DNA of 64,000 nt, from positions 2,170,001 to 2,234,000 of the forward strand of contig NZ_JACHMF010000001.1 in assembly GCF_014204895.1 (NCBI RefSeq). Direction: 5' to 3'. The translations under genes and the position numbers were made by a program. Positions 54,130 through 63,016 of the stretch are shown here, piece by piece. The number at the start of each line of letters is the position of its first letter. The first letter of the stretch is position 1. Origin of the DNA: Paractinoplanes abujensis. Its GTDB lineage: Bacteria > Actinomycetota > Actinomycetes > Mycobacteriales > Micromonosporaceae. A model generated the notes under the pieces. It did not search any database and was not told the DNA's origin. It saw only the letters and a list, made by a program, of their open reading frames with translations.

Positions 54130-54203
54130 GAAAGCTCCTTCGTCGACGCGGGCTCGGGGTGCCGTTCAGCGAACCCCTGCTGGTTCTGAGCGGGAGTTGT
54201 GGG

Positions 54204-54734
54204 TTACCCAAGGTGGTCCGACCAGCCCGCTAGCACCAGAATCCTTTGCGCGGCATCGGCGGCGGCCCTGTCATTGGTGACGGTGAAATCCTCGATGTCG
54301 GTTGGTGTGCGCCTATCTCCGCTTGACGCCCTGAGATGCTGCTCGAGCCTGGGGCCGGTGTCCCGCTGCCGCAGGCGGCTGCGGACGATGTCGTCGTCAG
54401 CAGTCAACCTGACCAGACGGACTTCGCAATCCGCAAGGCTGTGCACGTAGGACTGCCGTAGCGTCAGGCTGTCGATGCCTGCGGAGACGACGACGAACTG
54501 CGCCCCGGCGGCCTTGAAGTTGGCCCACACCGCTGCCAGGTTGGCGCACTTGAGCTGGTCATAGAACCGCACGGGTCCGGGGTTCGGTTTCGGAGGCGGC
54601 CCGAACTGCGCCAGCATGTCCGTGTCGATGACGGCAGTGACGCACCCTCGGGCGGTCAGGACCTGCCCGAGCGCGTCCGCCACCGTCGACTTACCGACTC
54701 CGGCGGTCCCGGTGAGAAGCAGAGCTCGGTGCAC
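54204..54734 (-). CDS. P-loop nucleoside/shikimate-kinase-like protein
   Basis: This 176-residue protein begins with a Walker A motif GTAGVGKST at residues 9-17 and has IDTDMLAQFG, VVVSAGIDS and an LID-like arginine cluster (RSRLRQRDTGPRLEQHL). It is of the small-kinase type seen as AAA family ATPase in many actinobacteria. The substrate is unknown. A GNAT gene begins upstream on the same strand. Confidence 0.8.
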   Translation of the reverse strand: MHRALLLTGTAGVGKSTVADALGQVLTARGCVTAVIDTDMLAQFGPPPKPNPGPVRFYDQLKCANLAAVWANFKAAGAQFVVVSAGIDSLTLRQSYVHSLADCEVRLVRLTADDDIVRSRLRQRDTGPRLEQHLRASSGDRRTPTDIEDFTVTNDRAAADAAQRILVLAGWSDHLG

Positions 54735-54784
54735 ACGCGCTCCTGCGGTGTTCGGTGCCTGCCGGACGCAGGCGGGTGTCCGCT

Positions 54785-55201
54785 TTACCGATTCAACCGG
54801 AACCAGTAGTTGACCGTAGGTCCCTGTGTGGCCAAGCCGCCGCCCAGCGAGTCGTACAGTGCCCGGGCGGCGGTGTTCGCCTCACCCGTAGTCAGGAACA
54901 TTGTCGTTGCACCGGCCTGCGCGCCGGCTCGCATGAAAGCCACCAGGAGCGCCCGGCCGATGCCTTGCCGCCGGTGACTTTCCACCACCTCCAGTTGATG
55001 GAGGTAAAGCATCGAGAAACCATCTGGCCGAGGCAAGTGGTAACCCCAGCACCATCCGACGACCTCATGCCCGCGGTGGGAGACGAAAGCGGACGCGCCG
55101 GGGCTCCTCAGATATGCCAGGCCGCCACCGGATGTCCCCCGAAACCTGCGGACAGCTCGCTCGAAGAGCTCGGCGTCCTGCGGTAACACTCGATCGATCA
55201 C
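54785..55201 (-). CDS. GNAT acetyltransferase related to aminoglycoside 3-N-acetyltransferase I
   Basis: This 138-residue protein has GWCWGYHLPRPDGFSMLYLH, LEVVESHRRQGIGRALLVAF (acetyl-CoA loop RRQGIGRA) and NTAARALYDSLGG. The combination resembles the AAC(3)-I group. Drug acetylation is only a possibility. The start is the GTG at 55201. Confidence 0.85.
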   Translation of the reverse strand: MIDRVLPQDAELFERAVRRFRGTSGGGLAYLRSPGASAFVSHRGHEVVGWCWGYHLPRPDGFSMLYLHQLEVVESHRRQGIGRALLVAFMRAGAQAGATTMFLTTGEANTAARALYDSLGGGLATQGPTVNYWFRLNR

Positions 55202-55239
55202 ACGTTATTCTGCCACCATCCGGGCAAGGTCCTCCGGGA

Positions 55240-55805
55240 TCAGAGCGCGCACATCCGCCGCACGGTCCGTCTGCGAATCCTGCACCTTCTTCGGTCACCA
55301 CCATCGGGTGCCGGCCCACGCTGGAACGCCAGCGAGACGACGCGGCAGCGACGGGGCAAGCCGCCCGGGAGCAGATCTTCGACCGACTCCTGACCCGACG
55401 CGACGAACAGGCCAGCTGACCGGTCCTGACCACCGCGACGCCAGAATCCGGCGTCGTGGTGACGCCACCAGTACAGGACAGTTCGATCGTCAGGCCACGG
55501 CGCCTCATGCTCGTCAAGGGACTCGAAGTGGTCGCGCTCCGGGTCGATGGGACGCCAGTCCGGGTCCAGCGGCTCGTCATCACGAGGCGGCCGGACATGG
55601 GCCACGGACCGCTGCTCGCACGCCCCGAACTTCTTGACATTCGCCTGTGCCCCGATCAGTGACGGCCGGTTGGCGCCACCTGTGAAGTCAGGCCAGCGCA
55701 ACTGCACGAGGTCGTCCTCCCAGATGCACACCGGGCAGATCTCATACGAACCGGGAGACTCGGCCATGGTCAGTAGCCGCAGCACACGCACGTGAAGGTC
55801 GGCAT
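55240..55805 (-). pseudogene. CPCC-family cysteine-rich protein, frameshifted near the start
   Basis: An ATG at 55805 with a good ribosome-binding site reads MPTFTCVCCGY and then stops. The family sequence continues one frame over as LTMAESPGSYEICPVCIWED, then LRWPDFTGGANRPSLIGAQ and PLDPDWRPIDPERDHF. Thus the first CxCC zinc pair and the second CPVC pair are in different frames. An alternative is a shortened protein from the ATG at 55767. The C-terminal 60 residues after FWRRGG look unrelated. Confidence 0.7.
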
Positions 55806-55899
55806 CACGACGGCCCTTCCTGCTGGGGCATCCTCCTGCGACCGGTCTCGCGCCGGCCGCCGGTGGCGGCAACGCCGTCGTGCCGGTCGAGCAGAGCGG

Positions 55900-56751
55900 T
55901 CAGCGCAAGCCGGACTCGGCGACGGTGAGCCAGTGGTCGACGGTGGCGGTGTCGTGGTGGCGGATCGACCAGTCGACCATGCGCAGGCTCATGTGTGCCC
56001 AGTAGGCGTTGTATCGGTGGGCGGGCATCGTGGTCAGGCGTTCGTCGATCGGGCCGAGCAGGGCGGGGTGGCTGCCGGTGAGCACGAAACGCAGGGTGAC
56101 CAGGTCGAACAGGCGGTCGCCGCGGGTGGCGCCGTCCCAGTCGATCAGGCCGGTGATGCGGCCGTGGTCGTCGACGAGGACGTTGCCGGGGTGGAAGTCG
56201 TGGTGGACCAGGTCGTCGCCGGCCATGACGGTGCCGGCGGCGCCGATGTCGTGGATGCGGGTGAGCAGGGCGGCGGTGCGGGGGCTGTGGCCGGCCAGGG
56301 GCTGGTGCAGGCAGAACCCGGGGCCGTCGGTGGTCAGGTGCAGTTCGGCGGGTTGCGGGGCGGGTTCGTCGGCCAGCAGCCCGGCGAGCCGGTCGTTGAG
56401 GGCGATCATTTGCCGTACGAGGGGCAGGCCGGTGGTGCGCGGTGGCCGGCCGGGCAGGCGTTGCTGCACGATGACGCGGCGGCCGTCGACGTGGGCGGCC
56501 AGTTCGTGGCGGGCGGTGGGCACCCCGGCCCGGCGGGCCCGGTCGGCCAGGGGCCCGCTGCGGGAACGGCCTTCGGTGAGCACGGAGCGGCGGCCGTCGG
56601 GCCAGCGCACGTAGGCGGCGCCGGCCTCACCGCCGGGGGCGGGGCCTTCGAGCACCAGCCGGACCCCGGTGATCTCGGCGATGCGTTCGAGGATCAGCGC
56701 GGCGTCCAGGCGGGCCGGCCGTGGCCAGGCGCGGCGGACGGCTTCAGTCAC
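55900..56751 (-). CDS. Aminoglycoside-phosphotransferase-family kinase
   Basis: This 283-residue protein has the APH catalytic loop VHHDFHPGNVLVDD (catalytic D in HDFH) and the metal-binding LIDWDGATRGD. The N-lobe is degenerate. These kinases phosphorylate aminoglycosides, choline-like compounds or cell metabolites. The start could be the ATG at 56751 (MTEAVRRAWPRPARL). It is unrelated in position to the APH pseudogene at 10453. Confidence 0.88.
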   Translation of the reverse strand: MTEAVRRAWPRPARLDAALILERIAEITGVRLVLEGPAPGGEAGAAYVRWPDGRRSVLTEGRSRSGPLADRARRAGVPTARHELAAHVDGRRVIVQQRLPGRPPRTTGLPLVRQMIALNDRLAGLLADEPAPQPAELHLTTDGPGFCLHQPLAGHSPRTAALLTRIHDIGAAGTVMAGDDLVHHDFHPGNVLVDDHGRITGLIDWDGATRGDRLFDLVTLRFVLTGSHPALLGPIDERLTTMPAHRYNAYWAHMSLRMVDWSIRHHDTATVDHWLTVAESGLR

Positions 56752-56821
56752 TTCGGCCCCCGCCCGGTGACGGCATTCGCATAGCGCGCCGACCCTACCG
56801 CTTCCGGGTCATCCTGTGGTG

Positions 56822-57475
56822 TCAGCCATCCGTCAGCCCGAGCTGCCGGGCGACCCGGGTCAGCAGATCGGTTTCGGTCACGCCGAGGTCGACGGTGATC
56901 GACGGCAGGTGGTGTTCGCGGGTTTCGGCGCGCAGCCGCTCGGTGAACAGCCGGTCGCGTTCGAGGAGCCCGGCCAGGGCCCGCGGCGGGTCGCTCGTGC
57001 GGCCGGCGATCTGCCAGGTGGAGCCGCGCGTGTCGAACGCGGCCCGCCGGAACTCGGGTGTGGGCAGCAGCCAGACCGCGTTCGCGGGTTGCGGGACCAG
57101 GGTGGGCAGCAGCCGGAACCCTTCGGCCAGCACCGGTTTGGGGTGGGCGGCGAGGTCGTCGAGGATCAGGTCGAAGCCTTCGCCGCGGAACCAGTGGAAG
57201 GTTTCCAGCATGGTCGGAGGCGGTCGCAGCCACCGCTCGTCCATGCTCATGGTCAGGAAAGCCGCGAGGTAGGGGCACCGCCGCGGGTCGGCGCGCCGGG
57301 CGTGGTCGCTCATGACGGCGTCGGTGTCGTACAGGCCCAGCCCGTACCGGCCGGCCAGCGTCCGCGCGACGGTACTTTTACCCGCACCGCTGCCACCACC
57401 GATCCAGAACACCCCGTCGAGTCCCCTGCGGGCAACGTGCGCCGGATGTGACCGGCCGTCGGCGGTGGGTTGCAC
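56822..57475 (-). CDS. P-loop kinase-like protein
   Basis: This protein of about 217 residues has Walker A GGGSGAGKST, YDTDAVMSDHARRAD and a Lid-like ERDRLFTERLRAETREH. It looks like an uncharacterised nucleoside- or adenylate-kinase-like ATPase. The GTG at 57475 is chosen; the frame continues to 57544 but would overlap the start of the divergent VOC gene. Confidence 0.8.
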   Translation of the reverse strand: MQPTADGRSHPAHVARRGLDGVFWIGGGSGAGKSTVARTLAGRYGLGLYDTDAVMSDHARRADPRRCPYLAAFLTMSMDERWLRPPPTMLETFHWFRGEGFDLILDDLAAHPKPVLAEGFRLLPTLVPQPANAVWLLPTPEFRRAAFDTRGSTWQIAGRTSDPPRALAGLLERDRLFTERLRAETREHHLPSITVDLGVTETDLLTRVARQLGLTDG

Positions 57476-57533
57476 GTGACCGACGGTACGGGGCGCGGGA
57501 AAAGTGTCGTACCGCTGCGGCAGGATCACCGGC

Positions 57534-57971
57534 ATGACCGGCATCCCCGCGCGACTGACCGTCGTGACCCTCGGCGCCCGTGACCTTCCGAGCCTGCGGG
57601 CCTTCTACGCCCGGCTGGGCTGGCCCGAGCGGGCGGGTTCCAGCGACGAGTTCTCCTCGTTCGTGCTGGGCGGGGTGTTGCTGGCGCTCTACCCGCTCGG
57701 CGAGCTGGCCGCCGAGGCCGTGCCCGGCCCGCCGGGTGAGCCGGGCGTGTGGAACGGCATCACCCTGGCCTGCAACGTCGATTCCCGCGACGACGTCGAC
57801 CCCGCGTTCCGGGCCGCCGTCGACGCGGGCGCCACACCGGTGGCCGAGCCGGTCGACCGGGCGTGGGGTGGCCGCTCGGGCTATGTCGCCGACCCCGAGG
57901 GCAACCGGTGGGAGATCGCGTGGCAGGGCGCCGCCACCTTCGACGAGCGGGGTGCGCTGCTCACGTTCTAG
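57534..57971 (+). CDS. Single-domain VOC (glyoxalase-like) protein
   Basis: This 145-residue protein has LTVVTLGARDLPSLRAFYAR, WPERAGSSDEFSSFVLGG and a C-terminal YVADPEGNRWEIAW, standard VOC features with a possible metal-binding glutamate in WEIAW. The function is unknown. It converges on the next hydrolase with an 11-base overlap. Confidence 0.88.
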   Translation: MTGIPARLTVVTLGARDLPSLRAFYARLGWPERAGSSDEFSSFVLGGVLLALYPLGELAAEAVPGPPGEPGVWNGITLACNVDSRDDVDPAFRAAVDAGATPVAEPVDRAWGGRSGYVADPEGNRWEIAWQGAATFDERGALLTF

Positions 57972-58803
57972 CGGTGAGGAAGTCGTAGGCGTGGGCCCGC
58001 ATGGCCGGGGTGAACACGTGCCCACCGTCGTGGAGGGCGAGTTCGGCGCGTTCCCCGGCGACGTCACGGGCCCCGCGGCTCCACTTGTCGCCGGTGGTGG
58101 CCGAGATCAGCAGGGCCGTGGTGGCGGGGTAGGCGGCGATGACGTCTTCCAGGTCGTGGGCGGCGGCGAAGCCGGGCACCACCGTTTCGGCCTGCACCCC
58201 GGTGTCGTGGGTGCTCGACAGCCGGAACGGGATGCACCCGCAGTTCGACACCGACGCGACGATCCGCGGGTCGAAGGCGGGCGCCCACAGGGCCATCCGC
58301 CCGCCGTAGGAGTGGCCGATGAAGCCGATCCGGGCCGCGTCGACCTCGGGCCGGGTGACCAGGTAGTCCAGGGCCGTCACGATGTCGCGCAGGCAGGCCG
58401 CGAGCAGGGTCTGCCCGCGCACGAGCCGGGTCGACAGTTCCCACCAGGTCACGTTGGCTGCGCCGTCGGGGCTCCAGTTGCGTTCCTCGAACCCGATGGC
58501 GTCGGGTGCGATCGTGACGAACCCGCGCTGCGCCAGTTCCGCCGCGTACGCCTGGCCGGGGTGCCCGCGCAGCCCCACCACTTCGCTTTTGCCGAGGTCG
58601 AACTGCTGGGCGTGCTGGTGATGGCAGAACACCGCGGGCGCCGGCCCGGTCAGCCCTTTCGGCACGCACACGTAGGCCGGGATGCCCGCGTAGACGACTT
58701 TCTCCCGCCGGTACGGGCCGCAGTCCACGGTCTGCAGCACCCGCGGCTCGAGCGGCGGGCGGGGCGGCCACGGCCCGAGCAGGCGCTTCCAACGTGCGTC
58801 CAT
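57961..58803 (-). CDS. Dienelactone-hydrolase/acetylxylan-esterase-like alpha/beta hydrolase
   Basis: This 280-residue protein has VFCHHQHAQQFDLGKSE, an oxyanion-type loop, APDAIGFEERNW, nucleophile elbow GHSYGGRMALW (serine at about residue 166) and a terminal histidine in DGGHVFTPAM. The NxSPDG and WWELSTRLVRG blocks are typical of dienelactone-hydrolase-like esterases. No signal peptide is present. Confidence 0.88.
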   Translation of the reverse strand: MDARWKRLLGPWPPRPPLEPRVLQTVDCGPYRREKVVYAGIPAYVCVPKGLTGPAPAVFCHHQHAQQFDLGKSEVVGLRGHPGQAYAAELAQRGFVTIAPDAIGFEERNWSPDGAANVTWWELSTRLVRGQTLLAACLRDIVTALDYLVTRPEVDAARIGFIGHSYGGRMALWAPAFDPRIVASVSNCGCIPFRLSSTHDTGVQAETVVPGFAAAHDLEDVIAAYPATTALLISATTGDKWSRGARDVAGERAELALHDGGHVFTPAMRAHAYDFLTART

Positions 58804-58819
58804 AAGCGATCATGCTGGC

Positions 58820-59416
58820 ATGCGTCTGCCACCTCTGCCCGCCCCGGCGCCGCCGCTCACCGCTGAGCAGATGACGGCCCGCGTGGTCGGTGACCGGCCC
58901 GCCGAGGTCACCCAGCCGATCACGATCAGCCCGTACGATCCTCGCTGGCCCACCCGTTACGCGACCGCGGCGGCGGCGATCCGGGCCGCGCTCGGGGCCC
59001 GCGCGCTGGCCGTCGAGCACATCGGGTCGACCGCCGTGCCGGGGCTGCCCGCCAAGGACCGTGTCGACATCGACCTGATCGTGGCCGACCCCACCGACGA
59101 GGACGCTTACGTGCCCGCCCTGGCCGGGGCCGGGTTCACGCTGCGTACCCGGGAACCGCACTGGTACGAGCATCGGGGCCTGTGGGACGCCGGGCACCAC
59201 GTCACCCTGCACGTGTTCGGCCCCGGCTGCGACGAGCATCTGCGGCACCTGATCCTGCGGGACTGGCTGCGCACCCACCCCGCCGACCGTGACCGGTACG
59301 CGGCCGCCAAGCACGCCGCGGCGGCCGCCCATCCGATGTCGATGGCTCGGTACGTGCACGCCAAGAGCGCCGTCATCGTCGACATGCTCCGCCGGGCCGG
59401 CCTCACCGCTCGTTGA
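58820..59416 (+). CDS. GrpB-family (UPF0157) nucleotidyltransferase-fold protein
   Basis: This 198-residue protein has PITISPYDPRWPTRYATAAA, VEHIGSTAVPGLPAKDRVDI and HVTLHVFGPGCDEHLRHLIL, matching the GrpB/UPF0157 family. HIGSTAVPGL is the nucleotidyltransferase-like GS motif, with aspartates following (DIDLIV). The biological role is not established. The first 30 residues are Pro-rich and family-specific. Confidence 0.9.
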   Translation: MRLPPLPAPAPPLTAEQMTARVVGDRPAEVTQPITISPYDPRWPTRYATAAAAIRAALGARALAVEHIGSTAVPGLPAKDRVDIDLIVADPTDEDAYVPALAGAGFTLRTREPHWYEHRGLWDAGHHVTLHVFGPGCDEHLRHLILRDWLRTHPADRDRYAAAKHAAAAAHPMSMARYVHAKSAVIVDMLRRAGLTAR

Positions 59417-59418
59417 CG

Positions 59419-59499
59419 CCCGAAGAGCCGAGCAGCCCGCTGACCCCCGAGAAGCCCAGCGGCCCGCTTACTTCCGAGAAGCCGAACGGCTCGTCGGCG
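59419..59499. repeat. Three tandem 27-bp repeats
   Basis: Units at 59419-59445, 59446-59472 and 59473-59499 share CCGA-AGAGCC/GAGAAGCC and CAGCGGCCCGCT-like cores, beginning just after the GrpB stop. In one minus-strand frame they read a nine-residue pattern (FSGVSGLLG-like), but no gene with a start and ribosome-binding site supports translation. Confidence 0.6.
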
Positions 59500-59570
59500 T
59501 CCGGGAACGCGTGAGTCGCCGCCCCGCTCGTGCGGGCGCAACACCACGTCGAAGCCTGGGTGCTGCGGCA

Positions 59571-59624
59571 GCGACCGGTCGAAAGCAAGCGACCGGTTGA
59601 AAGCAAGCGACCGGTCGAAGGGCA
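59571..59624. repeat. Three tandem 18-bp repeats GCGACCGGTCGAAAGCAA
   Basis: Copies at 59571-59588, 59589-59606 and 59607-59624 differ at one to three bases each. They sit in the same gene-free stretch as the 27-bp repeats. CGACCGGTCG within each unit is itself palindromic, so the block could bind a dimeric protein. Confidence 0.65.
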
Positions 59625-59781
59625 GCGCCGAGCCGGCCCGGGGTCCGCGGCCGGCGATCAGATGGGCGCCGCGGGGAAGGGTGCGGCCCCGGCCGGGTCG
59701 GTCACCGGCGTGGCGTGCCGCGCGGGGATCAGCCGGACGGGCTCGGTGGCGGCCGAGCCGGACAGCCGGATCAGTGGGAGC

Positions 59782-60330
59782 TCAGTGGGAGCGGGGCGGG
59801 GCGCCGCGCTGACGCAGGTAGGCCAGGACGGCCTCCCGGGTGGTGCGCACCCCGAACAGGGCCCGCGCCTCGGCGATGCGCCGGTTCGCGGTGCGCAGGG
59901 ACAGGAATTCGGCCGCGGCGGCCGCGGCGATGGTGTCACCGGCGGCCAGCCGGTCGAGCAGGGCCCGCTGCTCGGGCACCAGGTCGGCCACGGCGTCACC
60001 GCCGTCGGGGGCCGGTTCGGCCGCGCCGTGCTGCACCGGGCCGAGCCGGGCCAGGTCGTCCAGCAGCGCCCGGCCCAGCGGCGACTCGACGTCGCACACG
60101 GCGACGATCCCGGCGCCGCGGGCCGCGGCCAGCACCGCCAGTTGCAGGGTGTCGGTGTCACCGATCCGGCCGTGCAGCACCAGGCGGCTGCCGGTGACGT
60201 CCCAGGCCGGGTCGGGCAGGGCGAAGCCGTCGCGGGCCACCCAGCCGTCGCGGGTGAGTCGGCGCAGCACGGTGTCGGCGTCGCCGGGACTGGCGACGAC
60301 GTGTCGGGGAGCGTCGGGCTGTCTGGTCAC
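59782..60330 (-). CDS. Small HTH protein coupled to the LAL regulator
   Basis: This 182-residue protein has a C-terminal region resembling a LuxR-type HTH (LVPEQRALLDRLAAGDTIAA, then EFLSLRTANRRIAEARALFG and VRTTREAVLAYL) and an N-terminal part without recognised domain. The GTG at 60330 overlaps the LAL stop (GTGA), so it is translationally coupled. It may be a partner or truncated regulator. Its own ligand or phosphorylation site is not apparent. Confidence 0.7.
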   Translation of the reverse strand: MTRQPDAPRHVVASPGDADTVLRRLTRDGWVARDGFALPDPAWDVTGSRLVLHGRIGDTDTLQLAVLAAARGAGIVAVCDVESPLGRALLDDLARLGPVQHGAAEPAPDGGDAVADLVPEQRALLDRLAAGDTIAAAAAAEFLSLRTANRRIAEARALFGVRTTREAVLAYLRQRGAPPRSH

Positions 60331-62849
60331 CGGCCATCCTTGAACGTGTCAGACATGTCATCGGGTGAGAGCTGGGTGAAGGCCAGGGCGGCGGCTTCCG
60401 TTCGGGTCCGGGCGCCGAGCTTGCGCATGCCGGCGCGGATGTGGGTGTCGACAGTCTCGGCGGAGATGCCGAGCTGCCCGGCGATCCGGCGGGTGGGTTC
60501 CCCCGCCGCGACCAGCCGCAGGACGTCGGTCTCGCGGCGGGTCAGGTGCTGCCCGGAGCGGGGACTGCGGGTGTCGCGGTGCACGTTGTGGCGGCGCAAC
60601 CCGCGGCGGGCCCGGCCGGCCAGCACGGTCAGCCCGGCCGCGTCGGCCAGTTGCTCGGCCGACAGCAGCGCCGCGACGGCCCGCGCCGCGTCGGTGTCGG
60701 TCACCCCGGCGGCGATCAGGCAGCGGATGCGCTCGCGCAGGGCGATCGTCTTCCAGCCCTCGGCGGCCGCGGTGAAGCCGGTGCCGGTGGCCCAGGCGGT
60801 CAGCGTACGCCGGGCGGCTGCGGGCAGCCCGCCCGGAATCGGCGGCGCCGACTGCTCACCCAGGTCGTGCGTGGCCCACCGGGCGGTGATGGCGTGCAAC
60901 CCGGCCAGCAGACCGTCGACGCCGGGCGTGGCGTCGCGGGCCCGGTCGGGTTGCCCGTCGAGCCATGCCGTCTCCTGCGCCACCCACGCCGCGGCCGGGT
61001 GTGCCGGCGCGGCGCCGAGGTGGGCGCGGGCGGCGGCGAGCAGCCCGGTGTCGGCCTCGATCAGCGCGGTCGCCGCGATCGCGTAGCCGCGGGCCTCGTC
61101 GGGCAGGGCCCGGTCGGCCAGGTTGGCGGCCCGGCGCACCACACCGTCGGCGCCCTCGGCTGAAGCAGCAGCTCCGGGCGGGGCGGGCGTCACCACGTCA
61201 CCGTCGATCGACCCGCGCAGAGCCAGAGCCCAGTCGGCCGCGGCGGTGAACCGGGTCTGCCACCCGTACGCGAGGGCCTGCGCGCTCTCCCGCGCCGCCG
61301 CCAGCGCCACGTCGGCCGATTCACCCAGCCGCCCGTCCGCGGCCAGCTGTTCCACCAGCAGCCACGCCGCCCACCGCCCGATCAGCGGGTCCGCCGACCG
61401 CGCAGCCTCGGCCAGCGCCGTGTCCCATCCCGGCGTACGTAACCGGGCCTGCACCGCGGCGAGCGCGGCCGCCACCCCGGGTGACGGCTGCGGGTGCCGC
61501 GCGGCGACTTTGCCCGCGAGGTCCTGCGCACCTGACGGATCCGCCGCCAGTTCGGCCAGCAGCAACACCCGGTCCCGCCCGGCCAGCACCGGCCCGGTCG
61601 CCGCGTCGGGCACCGCCCGTACGGCCGCGCGGGCCGCCGGGTAGTCACCGGCCTGCAGCAACGCCTCACCGCGCAGCACGTCAGCTTCGGGCCCCAGCGG
61701 TTCCGGCGCCACCAGCACCCGCGCCGCCGCCCCGGCCCGCCCCGCGCTCAGCAACGCGTCGGCCGCGGCCAGCCGCACCCGGGGGTCGACCGCCACGTCC
61801 AGTTCGCAGGCGAACAGCAGCAACGCCGCCCGGTCCCCGCCCGCGGTCTGATCCGCCGCCACCAGGGCCCGCCGGTGCGCCCCGGCCAGGTCACCGGCCG
61901 CGGCCAGGTGCCGGGCCGCCTCGGCGGGCGGGGTCAGCTCGGCCAGCCGGGTGTGCAGTTCGGTCCGCGCGGGCGCGTCGAGCAGCCCGGCTGCCGTCTC
62001 GGCCACATACGTCGACACCGGCACCAGCTCATCCCCGCCGGCCGCAGCGGCGGAGACACCGGCGCCGGCGGGAAGGACGGTGACCAGCCCGGCCGCCAGC
62101 AGATCGGCGGCGCCCGGCCCCAGCAGCGCTGCCGGGGCGGGCCGTCCCAGCAACCCGAGGGCGGCCAGCGCCGTACGGGCCGGTCGGGTCAGGTCGGCCA
62201 GGGCGGTGGCGATCGCGTACGCCACCTGGTCGATGCCCTGCCCCGCGGGCGGTTTGGCCGTGGCCGCCTGCCGGGCCAGCGCGGTGACCGCCAGCGGGTT
62301 GCCACCGGCCCGGTCCACCACCGCGTCCAGCACACCCTGGTCCAGGTGGCCGGCGCTGCGCCTAGCCAGGTCGAGCGCGGCCTGCCGGGTCAGCGGCGGC
62401 ACCTCCACCCAGGTGTTCGCCGCGGCCCGCACGGCGTCCTGCACGTCGCCGGGCAGCCGGTGCGGGGTGCGCAGCGCCACCATCACCCGGCAGTGGGCGG
62501 CCAGCAGCGGCAGCGCGGCCAGGGTGGCCGGGTCCGCGTACTGGATGTCGTCGAGGACCAGCAGCCCGGCCCGCACCCGCGAGCGCACCGCCTCGGCCAG
62601 CAGGTGCACGTCGTGGGCGGGCAGCCGGGCCCGCACGGCCCGCGACAACGCCAGCGCGGGCACGGTCTGCAGCATCGCCAGCCCGCCGCCGCTGTGCACC
62701 GGGCCGGGCACGGCCGCCGCGAGCTCGCGCAGCGCCGTGCTGCGCCCGCAGCCGGGCGGGCCGGTCAGCACGACAAGACCGGGACGGTGCAGCATGGCGG
62801 CGGCCTGATGCAGCGCTTCCGCCACCTGGTCCCCTTCCCCCGAGATCAC
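60327..62849 (-). CDS. Large ATP-binding LuxR-family regulator (LAL)
   Basis: This 840-residue regulator has an N-terminal AAA-like ATPase (Walker A GPPGCGRST at about 30-38, Walker B LLVLDDIQYAD), a long TPR-like helical middle, and a C-terminal LuxR HTH (LTRRETDVLRLVAAGEPTRR, IAGQLGISAETVDTHIRAG). LAL proteins often activate secondary metabolism or transport genes. The start is the GTG at 62849. It is divergent from the dynamin-like GTPase. Confidence 0.92.
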   Translation of the reverse strand: MISGEGDQVAEALHQAAAMLHRPGLVVLTGPPGCGRSTALRELAAAVPGPVHSGGGLAMLQTVPALALSRAVRARLPAHDVHLLAEAVRSRVRAGLLVLDDIQYADPATLAALPLLAAHCRVMVALRTPHRLPGDVQDAVRAAANTWVEVPPLTRQAALDLARRSAGHLDQGVLDAVVDRAGGNPLAVTALARQAATAKPPAGQGIDQVAYAIATALADLTRPARTALAALGLLGRPAPAALLGPGAADLLAAGLVTVLPAGAGVSAAAAGGDELVPVSTYVAETAAGLLDAPARTELHTRLAELTPPAEAARHLAAAGDLAGAHRRALVAADQTAGGDRAALLLFACELDVAVDPRVRLAAADALLSAGRAGAAARVLVAPEPLGPEADVLRGEALLQAGDYPAARAAVRAVPDAATGPVLAGRDRVLLLAELAADPSGAQDLAGKVAARHPQPSPGVAAALAAVQARLRTPGWDTALAEAARSADPLIGRWAAWLLVEQLAADGRLGESADVALAAARESAQALAYGWQTRFTAAADWALALRGSIDGDVVTPAPPGAAASAEGADGVVRRAANLADRALPDEARGYAIAATALIEADTGLLAAARAHLGAAPAHPAAAWVAQETAWLDGQPDRARDATPGVDGLLAGLHAITARWATHDLGEQSAPPIPGGLPAAARRTLTAWATGTGFTAAAEGWKTIALRERIRCLIAAGVTDTDAARAVAALLSAEQLADAAGLTVLAGRARRGLRRHNVHRDTRSPRSGQHLTRRETDVLRLVAAGEPTRRIAGQLGISAETVDTHIRAGMRKLGARTRTEAAALAFTQLSPDDMSDTFKDGR

Positions 62850-63016
62850 TTCGGTGTGCGTGGCACGAACACGGGATCCCCTGCTCGTGCGCTGTCCGTA
62901 GGCTGGACCCGCGGCGGGTGACCTTGAGGCCCGCCCCTTTTCACGATGGGGAGGGTCTCAGTGACACCGGCCGTGGTCAGCACATTCTCCCCGACAGTGT
63001 GCCCGGCTGACGAGTC

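Noticed and set aside
55114..55419. A 101-codon plus-strand frame ending FDRLLTRRDEQAS
   Set aside because: The tail looks protein-like, but the frame overlaps the GNAT and CPCC genes, lacks a start signal and matches nothing.
55765..55785. Programmed -1 frameshift in the CPCC gene
   Set aside because: There is no slippery heptamer or clear stimulatory structure; a plain indel is simpler.
54204..57475. An aminoglycoside-resistance island (GNAT, APH and P-loop kinases)
   Set aside because: Each family is broad and mostly metabolic in actinobacteria, and the genes are not one operon or mobile unit.
59403..59606. A 67-codon minus-strand frame over the tandem repeats
   Set aside because: Its regular pattern is explained by the DNA repeats themselves, with no ribosome-binding site.
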